Source of the DNA: an uncultured Bacteroidota bacterium
GTDB lineage: Bacteria; Bacteroidota; Bacteroidia; Bacteroidales; SZUA-534
Reading direction: 5' to 3'
Length of the DNA: 18,266 nt
Assembly (NCBI GenBank): GCA_937900725.1
Contig: CALCFP010000201.1
Coordinates: 1 to 18,266 of the forward strand
Below are positions 7,810 through 15,570 of the stretch, in pieces. Below the pieces are notes generated by a model that saw nothing but the letters and a program-made list of their open reading frames with translations, was not told the DNA's origin and ran no database searches. A program made the translations under genes and the position numbers. The stretch's first letter is position 1. Each line of letters begins with the position of its first letter.

Positions 7810-8544
7810 ATGATTTTTGTACCAGGAAAGGAACAATATGATTTTGAGGAAGGTCAAGTCATATTGATTGACAAGCCATTGAAATGGACATCGTTCGATG
7901 TTGTCAACAAGGTTCGCTATCTGCTTAAGAACCAGTTTGGGCTGAAAAAGATTAAGGTAGGCCACGCTGGCACGCTCGACCCTTTGGCAACAGGGCTTTT
8001 GATTATATGTACAGGCAAGTTCACAAAGCAGATTGAGTCGTTTCAGGCAAGCAACAAGGAGTATGTCGGAACGTTTATGGTTGGTGCCACAACGCCTTCG
8101 TTTGACCGTGAGACGGAAGTGGACCAGACGTTTGAAACCACAGGCATCACAAAGGAAAAAGTTGAATCGGTCTTGAGCACGTTTGTCGGCGAACAGGACC
8201 AGATTCCGCCCATTTTTTCCGCAAAGCAGATAGGTGGTCAACGTGCCTATGTGGCGGCTCGCAAGGGGCACGATGTTGAACTCAAGCCCTCACGCATCAA
8301 CATAGAGAGCCTTGAACTGATTGACTACAGTTTCCCGTTGGTGACCGTAAAGATTAAATGCAGCAAAGGCACTTACATTCGCGCCTTGGCCCGCGATTTT
8401 GGCGAGAGACTAGGCTCTGGTGCCTATCTTCACGATTTGCGCAGGACGGCAAGTGGCAATTTCAGCCTGAATGATGCAATCGACATTTTGGATTTTGAAA
8501 AAATCATAAAAAATTTGAAACCTTTGGCAGAACAAAACGTATAA
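7810..8544 (+). CDS. truB: tRNA pseudouridine(55) synthase TruB
   Basis: A 244-residue TruB that converts U55 of the tRNA T-loop to pseudouridine. The N-terminal DKPLKWTSFD motif (21-30) and the catalytic core GHAGTLDPLATG (51-62, nucleophile Asp57) are intact, as is the KGTYIRALARDFG segment of the C-terminal half of the catalytic domain. It is shorter than E. coli TruB (about 314) because it lacks most of a C-terminal PUA-type domain, as is common in Bacteroidota. It lies in the ftsX-DUF3098-truB-queA cluster, so two tRNA modification enzymes are adjacent. About 77 bases separate it from queA. Confidence 0.95.
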   Translation: MIFVPGKEQYDFEEGQVILIDKPLKWTSFDVVNKVRYLLKNQFGLKKIKVGHAGTLDPLATGLLIICTGKFTKQIESFQASNKEYVGTFMVGATTPSFDRETEVDQTFETTGITKEKVESVLSTFVGEQDQIPPIFSAKQIGGQRAYVAARKGHDVELKPSRINIESLELIDYSFPLVTVKIKCSKGTYIRALARDFGERLGSGAYLHDLRRTASGNFSLNDAIDILDFEKIIKNLKPLAEQNV

Positions 8545-8621
8545 AAGTAATCTTTGTTTGCCTGCATCAAGGCTTCTATTGACAATTATTTGAAAACAAA
8601 ATAAATAACACATATTTTTCA

Positions 8622-9671
8622 ATGAAACTCTCGCAATTTAATTACAATTTGCCCGAAGAGCGAATTGCACTTTATCCTACGGAAAACAGGGATGAGTCGC
8701 GTCTTTTGGTTGTAAACCGCAAGACAGGACAATTTGAACACCGCATTTTCAAGGAGATTATCAACTATTTTGACGATAAGGATGTATTTGTGTTCAATAA
8801 TACAAAGGTGTTCCCTGCCCGACTTTACGGCAACAAGGAAAAGACTGGTGCACAAATTGAAGTTTTCCTTCTTCGTGAATTGAACCACGACCAACGTCTT
8901 TGGGACGTTTTGGTTGACCCTGCCCGTAAAATCCGTATCGGCAATAAACTGTATTTTGGCGAGGACGATTCATTGGTTGCAGAAGTAATTGACAATACAA
9001 CCTCGCGTGGCCGTACGCTTCGTTTCTTGTTCGACGGACCATATGACGAGTTCAAGAAGACATTGTATTCGCTTGGCGAAACACCGCTTCCTCGCTCTAT
9101 AAAGAGGCCAGTCGAGCCAGAAGACGCTGAACGCTACCAGACAATTTTCGCAAAGCACGAAGGCGCAGTTGCTGCCCCTACGGCAGGTTTGCATTTCAGT
9201 CGTGAGTTGCTTAAGCGTTGTGAAATCAAAGGCATCAATTTTGCAGAAGTGACTTTGCACGTAGGTTTGGGCAATTTCCGCTCGGTTGACGTTGAAGACC
9301 TCACAAAGCATAAGATGGATTCTGAACAGATAATCATACCTGAAGAGGCCGCCAACATTGTAAACAAGGCAAAAGACGAGCGTCATCAGGTTTGTGCCGT
9401 AGGCACAACCGTAATGCGTACACTTGAAAGTTCAGTGTCGACATACGGATACCTGAAACCTTACGATGGTTGGACCAACAAGTTCATCTTCCCGCCATAC
9501 GATTTCAGTGTCGCAAGTTCAATGATTTCGAACTTCCACTTGCCACAATCGACACTTATGATGATGGTTGCCGCATACGCGGGCTACGATTTGCTTATGG
9601 AGTCGTACAGCGAGGCGCTGAAGGAGGGTTACCGATTTGGAGCCTATGGCGATGCAATGCTAATTCTTTAA
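8622..9671 (+). CDS. queA: S-adenosylmethionine:tRNA ribosyltransferase-isomerase QueA
   Basis: A 349-residue QueA, which transfers and rearranges the ribosyl part of S-adenosylmethionine onto 7-aminomethyl-7-deazaguanine at tRNA position 34 to make epoxyqueuosine. Family motifs are present in order: FNNTKVFPARL (58-68), RYQTIFAKHEGAVAAPTAGL with HFS (171-193), VTLHVGLGNFRSVDVEDL (210-227; most members have GAGTF where this has GLGNF), KMDSE (231-235) and CAVGTTVMRTLES (258-270). The length is normal. A stem-loop with a T-run follows 20 bases after the stop, ending the cluster. Confidence 0.96.
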   Translation: MKLSQFNYNLPEERIALYPTENRDESRLLVVNRKTGQFEHRIFKEIINYFDDKDVFVFNNTKVFPARLYGNKEKTGAQIEVFLLRELNHDQRLWDVLVDPARKIRIGNKLYFGEDDSLVAEVIDNTTSRGRTLRFLFDGPYDEFKKTLYSLGETPLPRSIKRPVEPEDAERYQTIFAKHEGAVAAPTAGLHFSRELLKRCEIKGINFAEVTLHVGLGNFRSVDVEDLTKHKMDSEQIIIPEEAANIVNKAKDERHQVCAVGTTVMRTLESSVSTYGYLKPYDGWTNKFIFPPYDFSVASSMISNFHLPQSTLMMMVAAYAGYDLLMESYSEALKEGYRFGAYGDAMLIL

Positions 9672-9690
9672 AATACAAATACGTACAAAA

Positions 9691-9724
9691 AGAGGAAGCC
9701 TTTTGGAAGACTTCCTTTTTTTTG
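9691..9724 (+). terminator. Rho-independent terminator after queA
   Basis: AGGAAG (9693-9698) pairs with CTTCCT (9711-9716) around a 12-base loop with a possible inner CC/GG pair, followed at once by a run of T residues. It lies about 20 bases after the queA stop and before the pseudouridine synthase gene, which fits termination of the ftsX-queA transcript. Confidence 0.7.
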
Positions 9725-9742
9725 TTCCAATGAAAAAAAACA

Positions 9743-10657
9743 ATGGCACAACAATATCACAAGCCACGCATCAAGGAGATTCCGCCAATGGTGGCAAAGA
9801 ACGGCGGTCAGTTGATGGAGTTTCTGCTTACAAGTCTGCCAGGCAAGAACCGTAACAACATCAAGACACTGCTCAATCATCGTCAAATACTTGTCAACGA
9901 CCAGGTTGTAGGATTTTACAATCATCAGTTGCAACCAGGCGACAGGGTGCAGATTCAAAAATTCAAGGCACCTACTGAAATGAATTTCATAGGAATGACA
10001 ATTATCTACGAAGATGAGCAGATGATTGTTGTCGACAAGCACGCAGGAATGTTGAGTTCTTCGTCGGCAAAGGGGCAGAACAACGTTACGTCGATATTGC
10101 AACGCCACGTGAAGAAGCAGAATCCCGCCAACGCCGTTTTTATGGTCAGCAGTCTTGACCGCGAGACTTCGGGCTTGCTTGTGTTTGCCAAAAGCCGAAT
10201 GATTAAGGAGCGTATGCAGTCCGATTGGAATGACGCCACCTACACTTACATTGCTGTTGTCGAGGGCGAGATTGAGAATGGCGACGGCGTGCTGAAGTCG
10301 TATCTGGTTGAGGACAAGAAGTCATTCAAGATGCATTCTACACAAAATCCAGAACAGGGGCAACTGGCTGTTACACATATCAAGACAATGAAAAGCAACG
10401 GCAGGTTCTCGATGCTCAAGGTCAATTTGGGAACCAACTGCAAGTGCCAGATTCGTGTCCAGTTGCAGGATTTGGGCAACCCGATAATCGGCGATTTAAA
10501 GTACGGTGCGCACGAAAACCCAATCGACCGTTTGGGCCTTCACGCGTGGGTGTTGTCGTTAAGGCATCCAGTTTCTGGCAAGGCTATGCACTTTGAGAGC
10601 CATATGCCTAAAAAGTTCCTTCACCTGTTTGACGGAACAGAGGATTTTGCTGAATGA
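9743..10657 (+). CDS. RluA-family pseudouridine synthase with S4 domain
   Basis: A 304-residue pseudouridine synthase. The N-terminal part (about 25-72: MEFLLTSLPGKNRNNIKTLL, then HRQILVND and QPGDRVQI) is an S4-type RNA-binding domain. The catalytic domain follows, with SLDRETSGLLVFAKS at 137-151 and nucleophile Asp139; near the C terminus GLHAWVLSLRHPVSG is typical of RluA enzymes. The family normally reads HRLDR at the active site. Here the His-Arg pair is Ser136-Ser137, which is unusual because the Arg contacts the flipped base in RluA. The substrate, in 23S rRNA or tRNA, cannot be told from the sequence. It follows the queA terminator and converges on the substrate-binding protein gene. 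Confidence 0.88.
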   Translation: MAQQYHKPRIKEIPPMVAKNGGQLMEFLLTSLPGKNRNNIKTLLNHRQILVNDQVVGFYNHQLQPGDRVQIQKFKAPTEMNFIGMTIIYEDEQMIVVDKHAGMLSSSSAKGQNNVTSILQRHVKKQNPANAVFMVSSLDRETSGLLVFAKSRMIKERMQSDWNDATYTYIAVVEGEIENGDGVLKSYLVEDKKSFKMHSTQNPEQGQLAVTHIKTMKSNGRFSMLKVNLGTNCKCQIRVQLQDLGNPIIGDLKYGAHENPIDRLGLHAWVLSLRHPVSGKAMHFESHMPKKFLHLFDGTEDFAE

Positions 10658-10678
10658 CAATCAGTTTATTCCTGATTG
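10658..10678. terminator. Hairpin between convergent genes
   Basis: CAATCAG (10658-10664) pairs with CTGATTG (10672-10678) around a seven-base loop. It begins directly after the stop codon of the plus-strand pseudouridine synthase, and its loop holds the stop codon of the minus-strand gene. There is no T-run, so bidirectional termination or 3' end stabilisation is only suggested. Confidence 0.4.
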
Positions 10679-11718
10679 ACTACTATTGTGTGCGGTTCGG
10701 GAGCCTTGAAATAAACTTCGGAAAAGTCGAAACAGTTCTGTGAGTTTATGTTCAGGCCTTGAATGTCGGCCGTTTGCAGGTTGAAACGCTTGTCGTTGTC
10801 AGAGTTGACAGTGTTGGTCAGCATAAACAACGGCGGATTGCATTGAAAACTCTCAATGTTTGATTCCATAAAGTCTGTCAAATAGTCGGCGGGTAAGTCG
10901 AACACCACGTTTGTCTTTCCCGAACTGAACATATTCAGTTCCTTTTGTGCCGAAGTGGCAAAAGTGAAAATCAGCGAGTCAAGATAAGGCAGTTGTTCCT
11001 TTTGACGTGACATTTTCCAGTAATTGGGATTGTATGCCAGCGTGACAGGCTGTCCTTTGTATTCGGGTTTGTCAAGGCGGAAAGCGCCTGAACCGACAGT
11101 ACCGTTTGTTCCGTATGCGTCGAAGGCTTCACGGGCAAACACAAGTGCATCGGTCCCAGCCAAAAACTGAAGCAACCGGCTGTCGGGCTTGTCAAGTCTT
11201 ACAATAATAACGCTGTCGTTTTTTGCAGAAATGCCTGTTATTCCTAATGAATTGTCTAGCAAGAAATCATTGTATCCGGCAATGTTTCCCACCTGACTTG
11301 AAATTGGCAGGCTATCGGCGAGCCTGTTGCGGCAAATCTGCTCAATTGAATATTTTATGTCGTTTGCGATAATAGTCCTGCCGATGCCGTTTGCAAAGCA
11401 GGAGTCGTCCTGAAAGCGCGCCTGAGTGTTGAGCAAGAAGGTGTAGGCGAGGCTGTCGTCTGACAACTCGATTGATTTTGCCAATGAAGGGACAATGTCC
11501 AGTGTCTTCGGATTGTATTTCAGCAATCCATCGTAAACCTGACTGACTATTATCTGCTCGCTTCGTTTCTCAACCTGACCGGGAAATATTATGTGAGGAA
11601 TGTCGCTTATGTTGACGCGCAGTGTGCCTCCATATTTTTCACCATTGCGGGTGTTTCCTGATTGGCACGATGCGAGTGCAAGCGCCATTGCCACAATTAT
11701 TGGAATTATCGTTTTCAT
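10666..11718 (-). CDS. Extracellular solute-binding lipoprotein, family 5, shortened
   Basis: A 350-residue lipoprotein (signal MKTIIPIIVAMALALASC, Cys18) with the pattern of family 5 (oligopeptide/nickel) binding proteins: GGTLRVNISD (35-44), QVYDGLLKYNPKTLDIVPSLA, the IIANDIKYSIEQI segment (predicted fold near residue 120), GSGAFRLDKP and NPNYWK. Such proteins usually run to about 500-540 residues. Here the second half after about residue 300 is very short, and the end (CFDFSEVYF) resembles a normal family C terminus, so an internal loss is more likely than a premature stop. No permease or ATPase gene is nearby. It may be a degraded or repurposed binding protein. It is last in the hemW-sirtuin-barrel run, 58 bases after the barrel gene. 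Confidence 0.75.
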   Translation of the reverse strand: MKTIIPIIVAMALALASCQSGNTRNGEKYGGTLRVNISDIPHIIFPGQVEKRSEQIIVSQVYDGLLKYNPKTLDIVPSLAKSIELSDDSLAYTFLLNTQARFQDDSCFANGIGRTIIANDIKYSIEQICRNRLADSLPISSQVGNIAGYNDFLLDNSLGITGISAKNDSVIIVRLDKPDSRLLQFLAGTDALVFAREAFDAYGTNGTVGSGAFRLDKPEYKGQPVTLAYNPNYWKMSRQKEQLPYLDSLIFTFATSAQKELNMFSSGKTNVVFDLPADYLTDFMESNIESFQCNPPLFMLTNTVNSDNDKRFNLQTADIQGLNINSQNCFDFSEVYFKAPEPHTIVVNQE

Positions 11719-11776
11719 TGTGTACGGGTTTTAATGCTGATTGCAATTTGGTCAAAAAATCAGAATAATGCAATTT

Positions 11777-12379
11777 TTACTTTTGGGGCCTGAACTCATA
11801 GCACAGCCCGAACATCAGAAGGTTGTTGTGCTGTCCCGACACCATATATGAGTCTTGGGCGGAATGGTATTTACGGATGGCCAGTGCCGAATAGTTGAAT
11901 TGCGCATTTGCCCAAATGTCGCCGAACAGGTTGTATCTTGCACCTGCAATGGCGCTGATGTCTGCCTTGCGATATTGGCAGTTGGGCTCGCGCAGGCCGT
12001 ATCCGTCGGTGTCTTCCTTCGCCTTGAGCAGGTATCCGACCGACAGCCCCGCTTCAAATTCAAGGTTTTTCCAACGGTAGAATGCTGTCATTGGCAGTTC
12101 GGCATAGTGCAGTTCGGCCATATAGAACGACGAGTGTTCGGTCTCTTCGGAATGGCTTCCCTTGCGTATGTAGCGCAGTCCAATCTTGGCGCCAATGGTG
12201 TTTTTTACAAAAAAACGATGTGCACTGCCACCGATGGCGAATCCGAACTTGTTGTAACCGCCGAATCGGTCGCCGTCAATCTGCGAGGCTACAAATCCGG
12301 CATCGATGCTTGCGCCAAACTCTTGAGCATTGACACAAACCGTTGTCAGCAAGATGATTGCAAACAGGAACCTTCTCAT
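11777..12379 (-). CDS. PorT-like outer membrane beta-barrel protein
   Basis: A 200-residue exported protein with a signal peptide (MRRFLFAIILLTTVCVNA, cut before Gln19). The mature part is built of alternating polar and aromatic strands with glycine turns (FGFAIGGSAHRFF, IGAKIGLRYIRKG, LEFEAGLSVGYLL, ISAIAGARYNLFG, NLLMFGLCYEF), ending in an aromatic C-terminal strand (LCYEF) near the C terminus. This is the OMP_b-brl_2/PorT-like barrel pattern of Bacteroidota, about eight strands. Its role is unknown; PorT itself serves type IX secretion, but most small paralogues have no assigned function. The start codon overlaps the stop of the sirtuin gene by one base (TAATG), so translation is probably coupled. 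Confidence 0.8.
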   Translation of the reverse strand: MRRFLFAIILLTTVCVNAQEFGASIDAGFVASQIDGDRFGGYNKFGFAIGGSAHRFFVKNTIGAKIGLRYIRKGSHSEETEHSSFYMAELHYAELPMTAFYRWKNLEFEAGLSVGYLLKAKEDTDGYGLREPNCQYRKADISAIAGARYNLFGDIWANAQFNYSALAIRKYHSAQDSYMVSGQHNNLLMFGLCYEFRPQK

Positions 12380-13080
12380 TAGAACTTGAAAAGTTCGGCA
12401 AGTTTCTGTTCAAGTATTCGTCCGCCCTTGCCAGCCGATTCCTGAATGAACGTGTAGTTCTCGTTTGACGGGAACGGCACCATTTTGGGGTCGATAACGA
12501 ATTTAGGGATTTCGCGACGAGTGTATCGCAACAGTCCCGCGGCGGGGTAAACGTTTAGTGACGTGCCAATCACCACAAACACATCAGCCTGTTCGGCAAG
12601 CGGAATGGCGCGTTCCATTTCGGGTACGGCTTCGCCAAAGAATACTATGTGTGGGCGCAGTTGGCGTCCGTCTTCGGCCTTGTCGCCAAGGTTGATAGGC
12701 TTGTAGCCAATGTCGTAAATCAGGTTTTCGTTGTCGATGCTCCTGACTTTTGTCAATTCGCCGTGCAGGTGCACAATGTTCTTGCTTCCAGCCTGTTCGT
12801 GCAGGTTGTCGACATTTTGGGTTATCACATGTACGTCGAAGGAATCCTCAAGTCTGACAAGCGCCATATGCCCGTCGTTTGGCTTGATGTTTGCCAGTTT
12901 TGCACGCAGGCCGTTGTAGAAGTCAAGCACTAGTTTCGGATTGCGTGCGAGGCCTTCGGGAGTTGCCACGTCTTCGACAGGATAGTTGTCCCACAGCCCG
13001 TTGGCGTCGCGGAATGTCGTGAGTCCGCTCTCAACGCTGATTCCCGCACCTGTGAGTGCTACAAGTTTAGGTTTGCTCAT
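12379..13080 (-). CDS. cobB: Sir2-family NAD-dependent deacylase without zinc-binding cysteines
   Basis: A 233-residue sirtuin. The NAD site is intact: GAGISVESGL (11-20), FRDANGLW (23-30), TQNVDNLH (87-94) and the catalytic His106 in HLHGE, with VIGTSLNVYPAAGL (170-183) later. It removes acyl groups from lysine using NAD+. The protein has no cysteine at all, so the four-Cys zinc site usual in sirtuins is absent and the segment at about 110-140 that should hold it is short. The acyl-pocket motif of CobB and SIRT5 (Tyr-x-x-Arg) appears as Tyr55-Asn-Gly-Leu-Arg59, with the Arg one place later. It precedes and overlaps the barrel gene by one base. Enzyme class is secure; preferred acyl group is not. 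Confidence 0.9.
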   Translation of the reverse strand: MSKPKLVALTGAGISVESGLTTFRDANGLWDNYPVEDVATPEGLARNPKLVLDFYNGLRAKLANIKPNDGHMALVRLEDSFDVHVITQNVDNLHEQAGSKNIVHLHGELTKVRSIDNENLIYDIGYKPINLGDKAEDGRQLRPHIVFFGEAVPEMERAIPLAEQADVFVVIGTSLNVYPAAGLLRYTRREIPKFVIDPKMVPFPSNENYTFIQESAGKGGRILEQKLAELFKF

Positions 13081-13173
13081 AATTGGAGTGTTTTGTCAAT
13101 GCAAGATACGGATTTTGCCGATATTTGGTGTGGAACTTTTTATCTCAAAAAGTTTTCGATATCTATAGTTGAC

Positions 13174-14304
13174 TCACTCCAGATAAATCAGCGCCTCCAT
13201 TATCTCATCGGAAATGAAGATGCCGTTATGCGTCAGTTTAAGCCTATTGCCGACAAGTTCCAGTTTGCCCGATTTGATGAAACTCTCAGCCTGACGTTTC
13301 AGGTAATCAACCATTTGGCGTGGTTGTTCATTTTCAAGATAACTTAAGTCGATGCCTTTCGACGTGCGCAAGGCTGTGATTACGTAGTCGTTGAAGATGT
13401 CGGCTTGTGTAAGGATTTCTTTTTCCGAAACGCATTTTCCTGACATTATGCCTATTACGTACTGTTGCAAGTCGGAAACATTCCAGCAACGCGATGTTTG
13501 GTTGTAGGAATGTGATGCAGGTCCAACTCCCAGATATTTGGTTCTGTCCCAATAACTTGAATTGTGGCGTGAATGGAATCCGCTTTGCGCGAAATTTGAA
13601 ATCTCGTAGTGTTCGAATCCCGTCTTCTTTGCCCATTGTGTCAATGTCTCAAATTGTTCAAGACTCTCATCTTCCGACAATTCCGACAATTTTTTCTGTT
13701 TCAGTTTCAGGCTAAAGGCCGTGCCTTCCTCATACGAGAGATGATATGCCGAAAGGTGCTGAACATCGAGTTTTTCAACCGTTTCCAGTTGCTGAAGCCA
13801 CATATCGTGGGTAAGGCCAGGCAGTCCGTAAATCAAGTCGACGCTGATGTTGCCGAATCCGCATTCCTGACTATGTCTGACGGCGTCGATTGCCTGTTGG
13901 GCGTTGTGTCGGCGGTTCATCAGTTGCAGATAACCGTCGTCGAACGACTGAATGCCGATGCTCAAGCGGTTGGCGTCGGTTTGTGCCAATTGTCCGATGT
14001 ATGTTTTCGAGAGATCGTCGGGATTGGCTTCTACGGTAATTTCGGGCGAGTTTGAAACGCCGTAGTTTTGGCTAATGCAGTCAATCACCGATTGAATTTC
14101 GGCAGGGCTCAAAAGCGACGGGGTGCCACCGCCAAAGTATATTGTCCTCACCTGTTCGCCGTTGAGGTATGCAGTTCGGTCTTGCAGTTCACGTTTCACC
14201 GCCGACAGGTAGTCGTCCTTCAGCGCCAGTTTGGTTGACGAGTAGAAGTTGCAGTACCCGCAACGGCGCTTGCAGAAAGGAACGTGAATGTAGATGCCTG
14301 CCAT
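13174..14304 (-). CDS. hemW: Radical SAM protein HemW (heme chaperone)
   Basis: A 376-residue radical SAM protein with the 4Fe-4S cluster motif CKRRCGYC (11-18; CxxxCxxC), GGGTPSLL (58-65), VEANPDD (91-97), RLSIGIQSFDD (113-123), RRHNA (131-135) and LSAYHLSYEEGT (in the middle of the barrel). These and the length separate HemW from oxygen-independent coproporphyrinogen oxidase HemN, which is longer. HemW binds heme and is thought to deliver it to respiratory enzymes. The frame is open upstream to 14361, but the ATG at 14304 is chosen because it begins the conserved MAGIYIHVPFC and because the promoter at 14322-14353 would lie inside a longer version. It heads a minus-strand run with the sirtuin, barrel and binding-protein genes. 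Confidence 0.93.
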   Translation of the reverse strand: MAGIYIHVPFCKRRCGYCNFYSSTKLALKDDYLSAVKRELQDRTAYLNGEQVRTIYFGGGTPSLLSPAEIQSVIDCISQNYGVSNSPEITVEANPDDLSKTYIGQLAQTDANRLSIGIQSFDDGYLQLMNRRHNAQQAIDAVRHSQECGFGNISVDLIYGLPGLTHDMWLQQLETVEKLDVQHLSAYHLSYEEGTAFSLKLKQKKLSELSEDESLEQFETLTQWAKKTGFEHYEISNFAQSGFHSRHNSSYWDRTKYLGVGPASHSYNQTSRCWNVSDLQQYVIGIMSGKCVSEKEILTQADIFNDYVITALRTSKGIDLSYLENEQPRQMVDYLKRQAESFIKSGKLELVGNRLKLTHNGIFISDEIMEALIYLE

Positions 14305-14321
14305 TAGTTGTTCTTTTGTTG

Positions 14322-14353
14322 CGAAGGTAGTAAAATGAAGAAATGAGCGCAAA
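14322..14353 (-). promoter_or_regulatory. Bacteroidetes-type promoter for hemW
   Basis: On the minus strand TTTG (14353-14350), a 20-base spacer, then TACCTTCG (14329-14322), one mismatch from TAnnTTTG. Transcription would start about 10-12 bases before the hemW ATG, which excludes the longer frame. Confidence 0.6.
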
Positions 14354-14491
14354 GAGCACACGAGTGTTTTTGAATAAGATGCCTTTTATGCAATCCCACT
14401 GATTTTCTTTATGAAAAAAAATCCTGAAAAATCCGTAGGGTTTTCCGCCACTTAATTGTCTTATATGTGTATTTAACCTAAAGCAGAAATT

Positions 14492-15031
14492 ATGAAGAAG
14501 ATATTCCCATTGTTTCTTATCGTTTTGACTGCGTTTTGTGGGTGTGATGGATATATGCATTACCTTCCAGAATATGAGAAACCAAAGTTTCATGTAGGTG
14601 ATACATTCTACTACTATTCAGAGCAGACACATTTGACTGATACGCTTTGGGTTGATTATTTGCATTATGGATTGAGTCCTCATGACGCTGATGATTATGA
14701 AACAGTGTGTTATGGATGCTATATTAAAACGAATAAACCAGTAAAAAATCTTATCCAGTTTGATTATTCATACTGGCCAGATGATGGTTTTAGGCTCTTT
14801 TCTTGTGCGAGTGACAGTTCGAGTATGGTATATTCTCTTTTTATGCAAGGAGACGATGGAATTAAAATTGGTGGTAGAGTTTATGATTATGAATTAATAC
14901 TTCCTAAAGACACAATTTGTGGTAATGTAGAATTACTTCCTAATTCAATATTCATATCATTCACTTATGGCATAATCGGTTATACATATTCCGATTCAAC
15001 TACATACATAATAACAAACCCCATTAAATAA
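14492..15031 (+). CDS. Lipoprotein of a tandem paralogous family, copy 1
   Basis: A 179-residue lipoprotein (signal MKKIFPLFLIVLTAFCGC, Cys18). After an acidic linker comes PKFHVGDTFYYYSEQTHLTD, the N-terminal motif shared by all four neighbours, then a divergent middle and a C-terminal motif YGIIGYTYSDSTTYIITNP. The mature part looks beta-rich and aromatic. I do not recognise a named family, and no enzyme motif is visible. It is the first of four genes in a row. A weak promoter candidate (TATATGTG at 14462-14469, one mismatch) lies upstream. Base composition is clearly more AT-rich than the flanking housekeeping genes. A surface or periplasmic binding role is possible but unsupported. Confidence 0.8.
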   Translation: MKKIFPLFLIVLTAFCGCDGYMHYLPEYEKPKFHVGDTFYYYSEQTHLTDTLWVDYLHYGLSPHDADDYETVCYGCYIKTNKPVKNLIQFDYSYWPDDGFRLFSCASDSSSMVYSLFMQGDDGIKIGGRVYDYELILPKDTICGNVELLPNSIFISFTYGIIGYTYSDSTTYIITNPIK

Positions 15032-15046
15032 TATAAAAATGTAATT

Positions 15047-15559
15047 ATGAAGAAGATATTCCCATTGTTTCTTATCGTTTTGCCTGCGTTTTGCAGTTGT
15101 GAGAAATATAACGACCTGCCAAACGTAGAGTTCCCAAATTATAATGCAGGCGATGTCTATTACTACACTTCGCAGTCTTCAGGGCAGAAAGACACGCTTT
15201 ATGTTGTGCGGAAAAACATCAATGTTGAGGCGGAAACGACCAAAGAGTCGGGTACCAAATACTACGAAAGCGGTGATTACTTGTTTGTCAACATATCAAC
15301 CAATGTAAAATTCATTATTCACGAATCTTATGGCGGTTTTGGGGAAATGAGCCTTGAAATCAATGGCGAAACAATCGATATGCAAAAAGTTGATATGGTT
15401 GACGTTGTGGTTAACAAAAAGAAGACCAAGAACGTGTTTTTGATGTCACAAAATGCTGTAGATACATTGAATGCGCCAATGCTTGTCTATTTTTCGCCTA
15501 AACACGGCATCCTTAAATATGTCACTGCCGACAACGATGAATATATTGTAGATAAATAA
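15047..15559 (+). CDS. Lipoprotein of a tandem paralogous family, copy 2
   Basis: A 170-residue lipoprotein (Cys18 in FCSC) whose first 47 coding bases differ from copy 1 at one position only, while the mature parts have diverged strongly. It keeps the shared N-terminal motif (FPNYNAGDVYYYTSQ) and a weaker C-terminal one (HGILKYVTADNDEYIV), and lacks the TNP ending of copies 1 and 4. The middle is rich in Val, Lys and Asp. It begins 15 bases after copy 1 and ends 11 bases before copy 3, consistent with one transcript. Function unknown. Confidence 0.8.
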   Translation: MKKIFPLFLIVLPAFCSCEKYNDLPNVEFPNYNAGDVYYYTSQSSGQKDTLYVVRKNINVEAETTKESGTKYYESGDYLFVNISTNVKFIIHESYGGFGEMSLEINGETIDMQKVDMVDVVVNKKKTKNVFLMSQNAVDTLNAPMLVYFSPKHGILKYVTADNDEYIVDK

Positions 15560-15570
15560 CAATGCTGATT

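Noticed and set aside
8545..8621. Possible riboswitch or promoter before queA
   Set aside because: The gap is too short and AT-rich for a known preQ1 fold that I could draw, and the nearest TA...TTTG has wrong spacing.
13081..13173. Possible promoter for the sirtuin gene (TATCTTGC on the minus strand)
   Set aside because: Two mismatches to TAnnTTTG and no TTTG at -33; co-transcription with hemW is as likely.
13609..14055. Plus-strand open frame of 148 codons
   Set aside because: It is antisense to hemW, whose motifs continue through the whole stretch.
14428..14444. Hairpin AAAATCC-GTA-GGGTTTT between hemW and the first lipoprotein gene
   Set aside because: The genes diverge here, so a terminator is not expected; the stem is A/T-rich with a wobble pair, and no regulator can be suggested.
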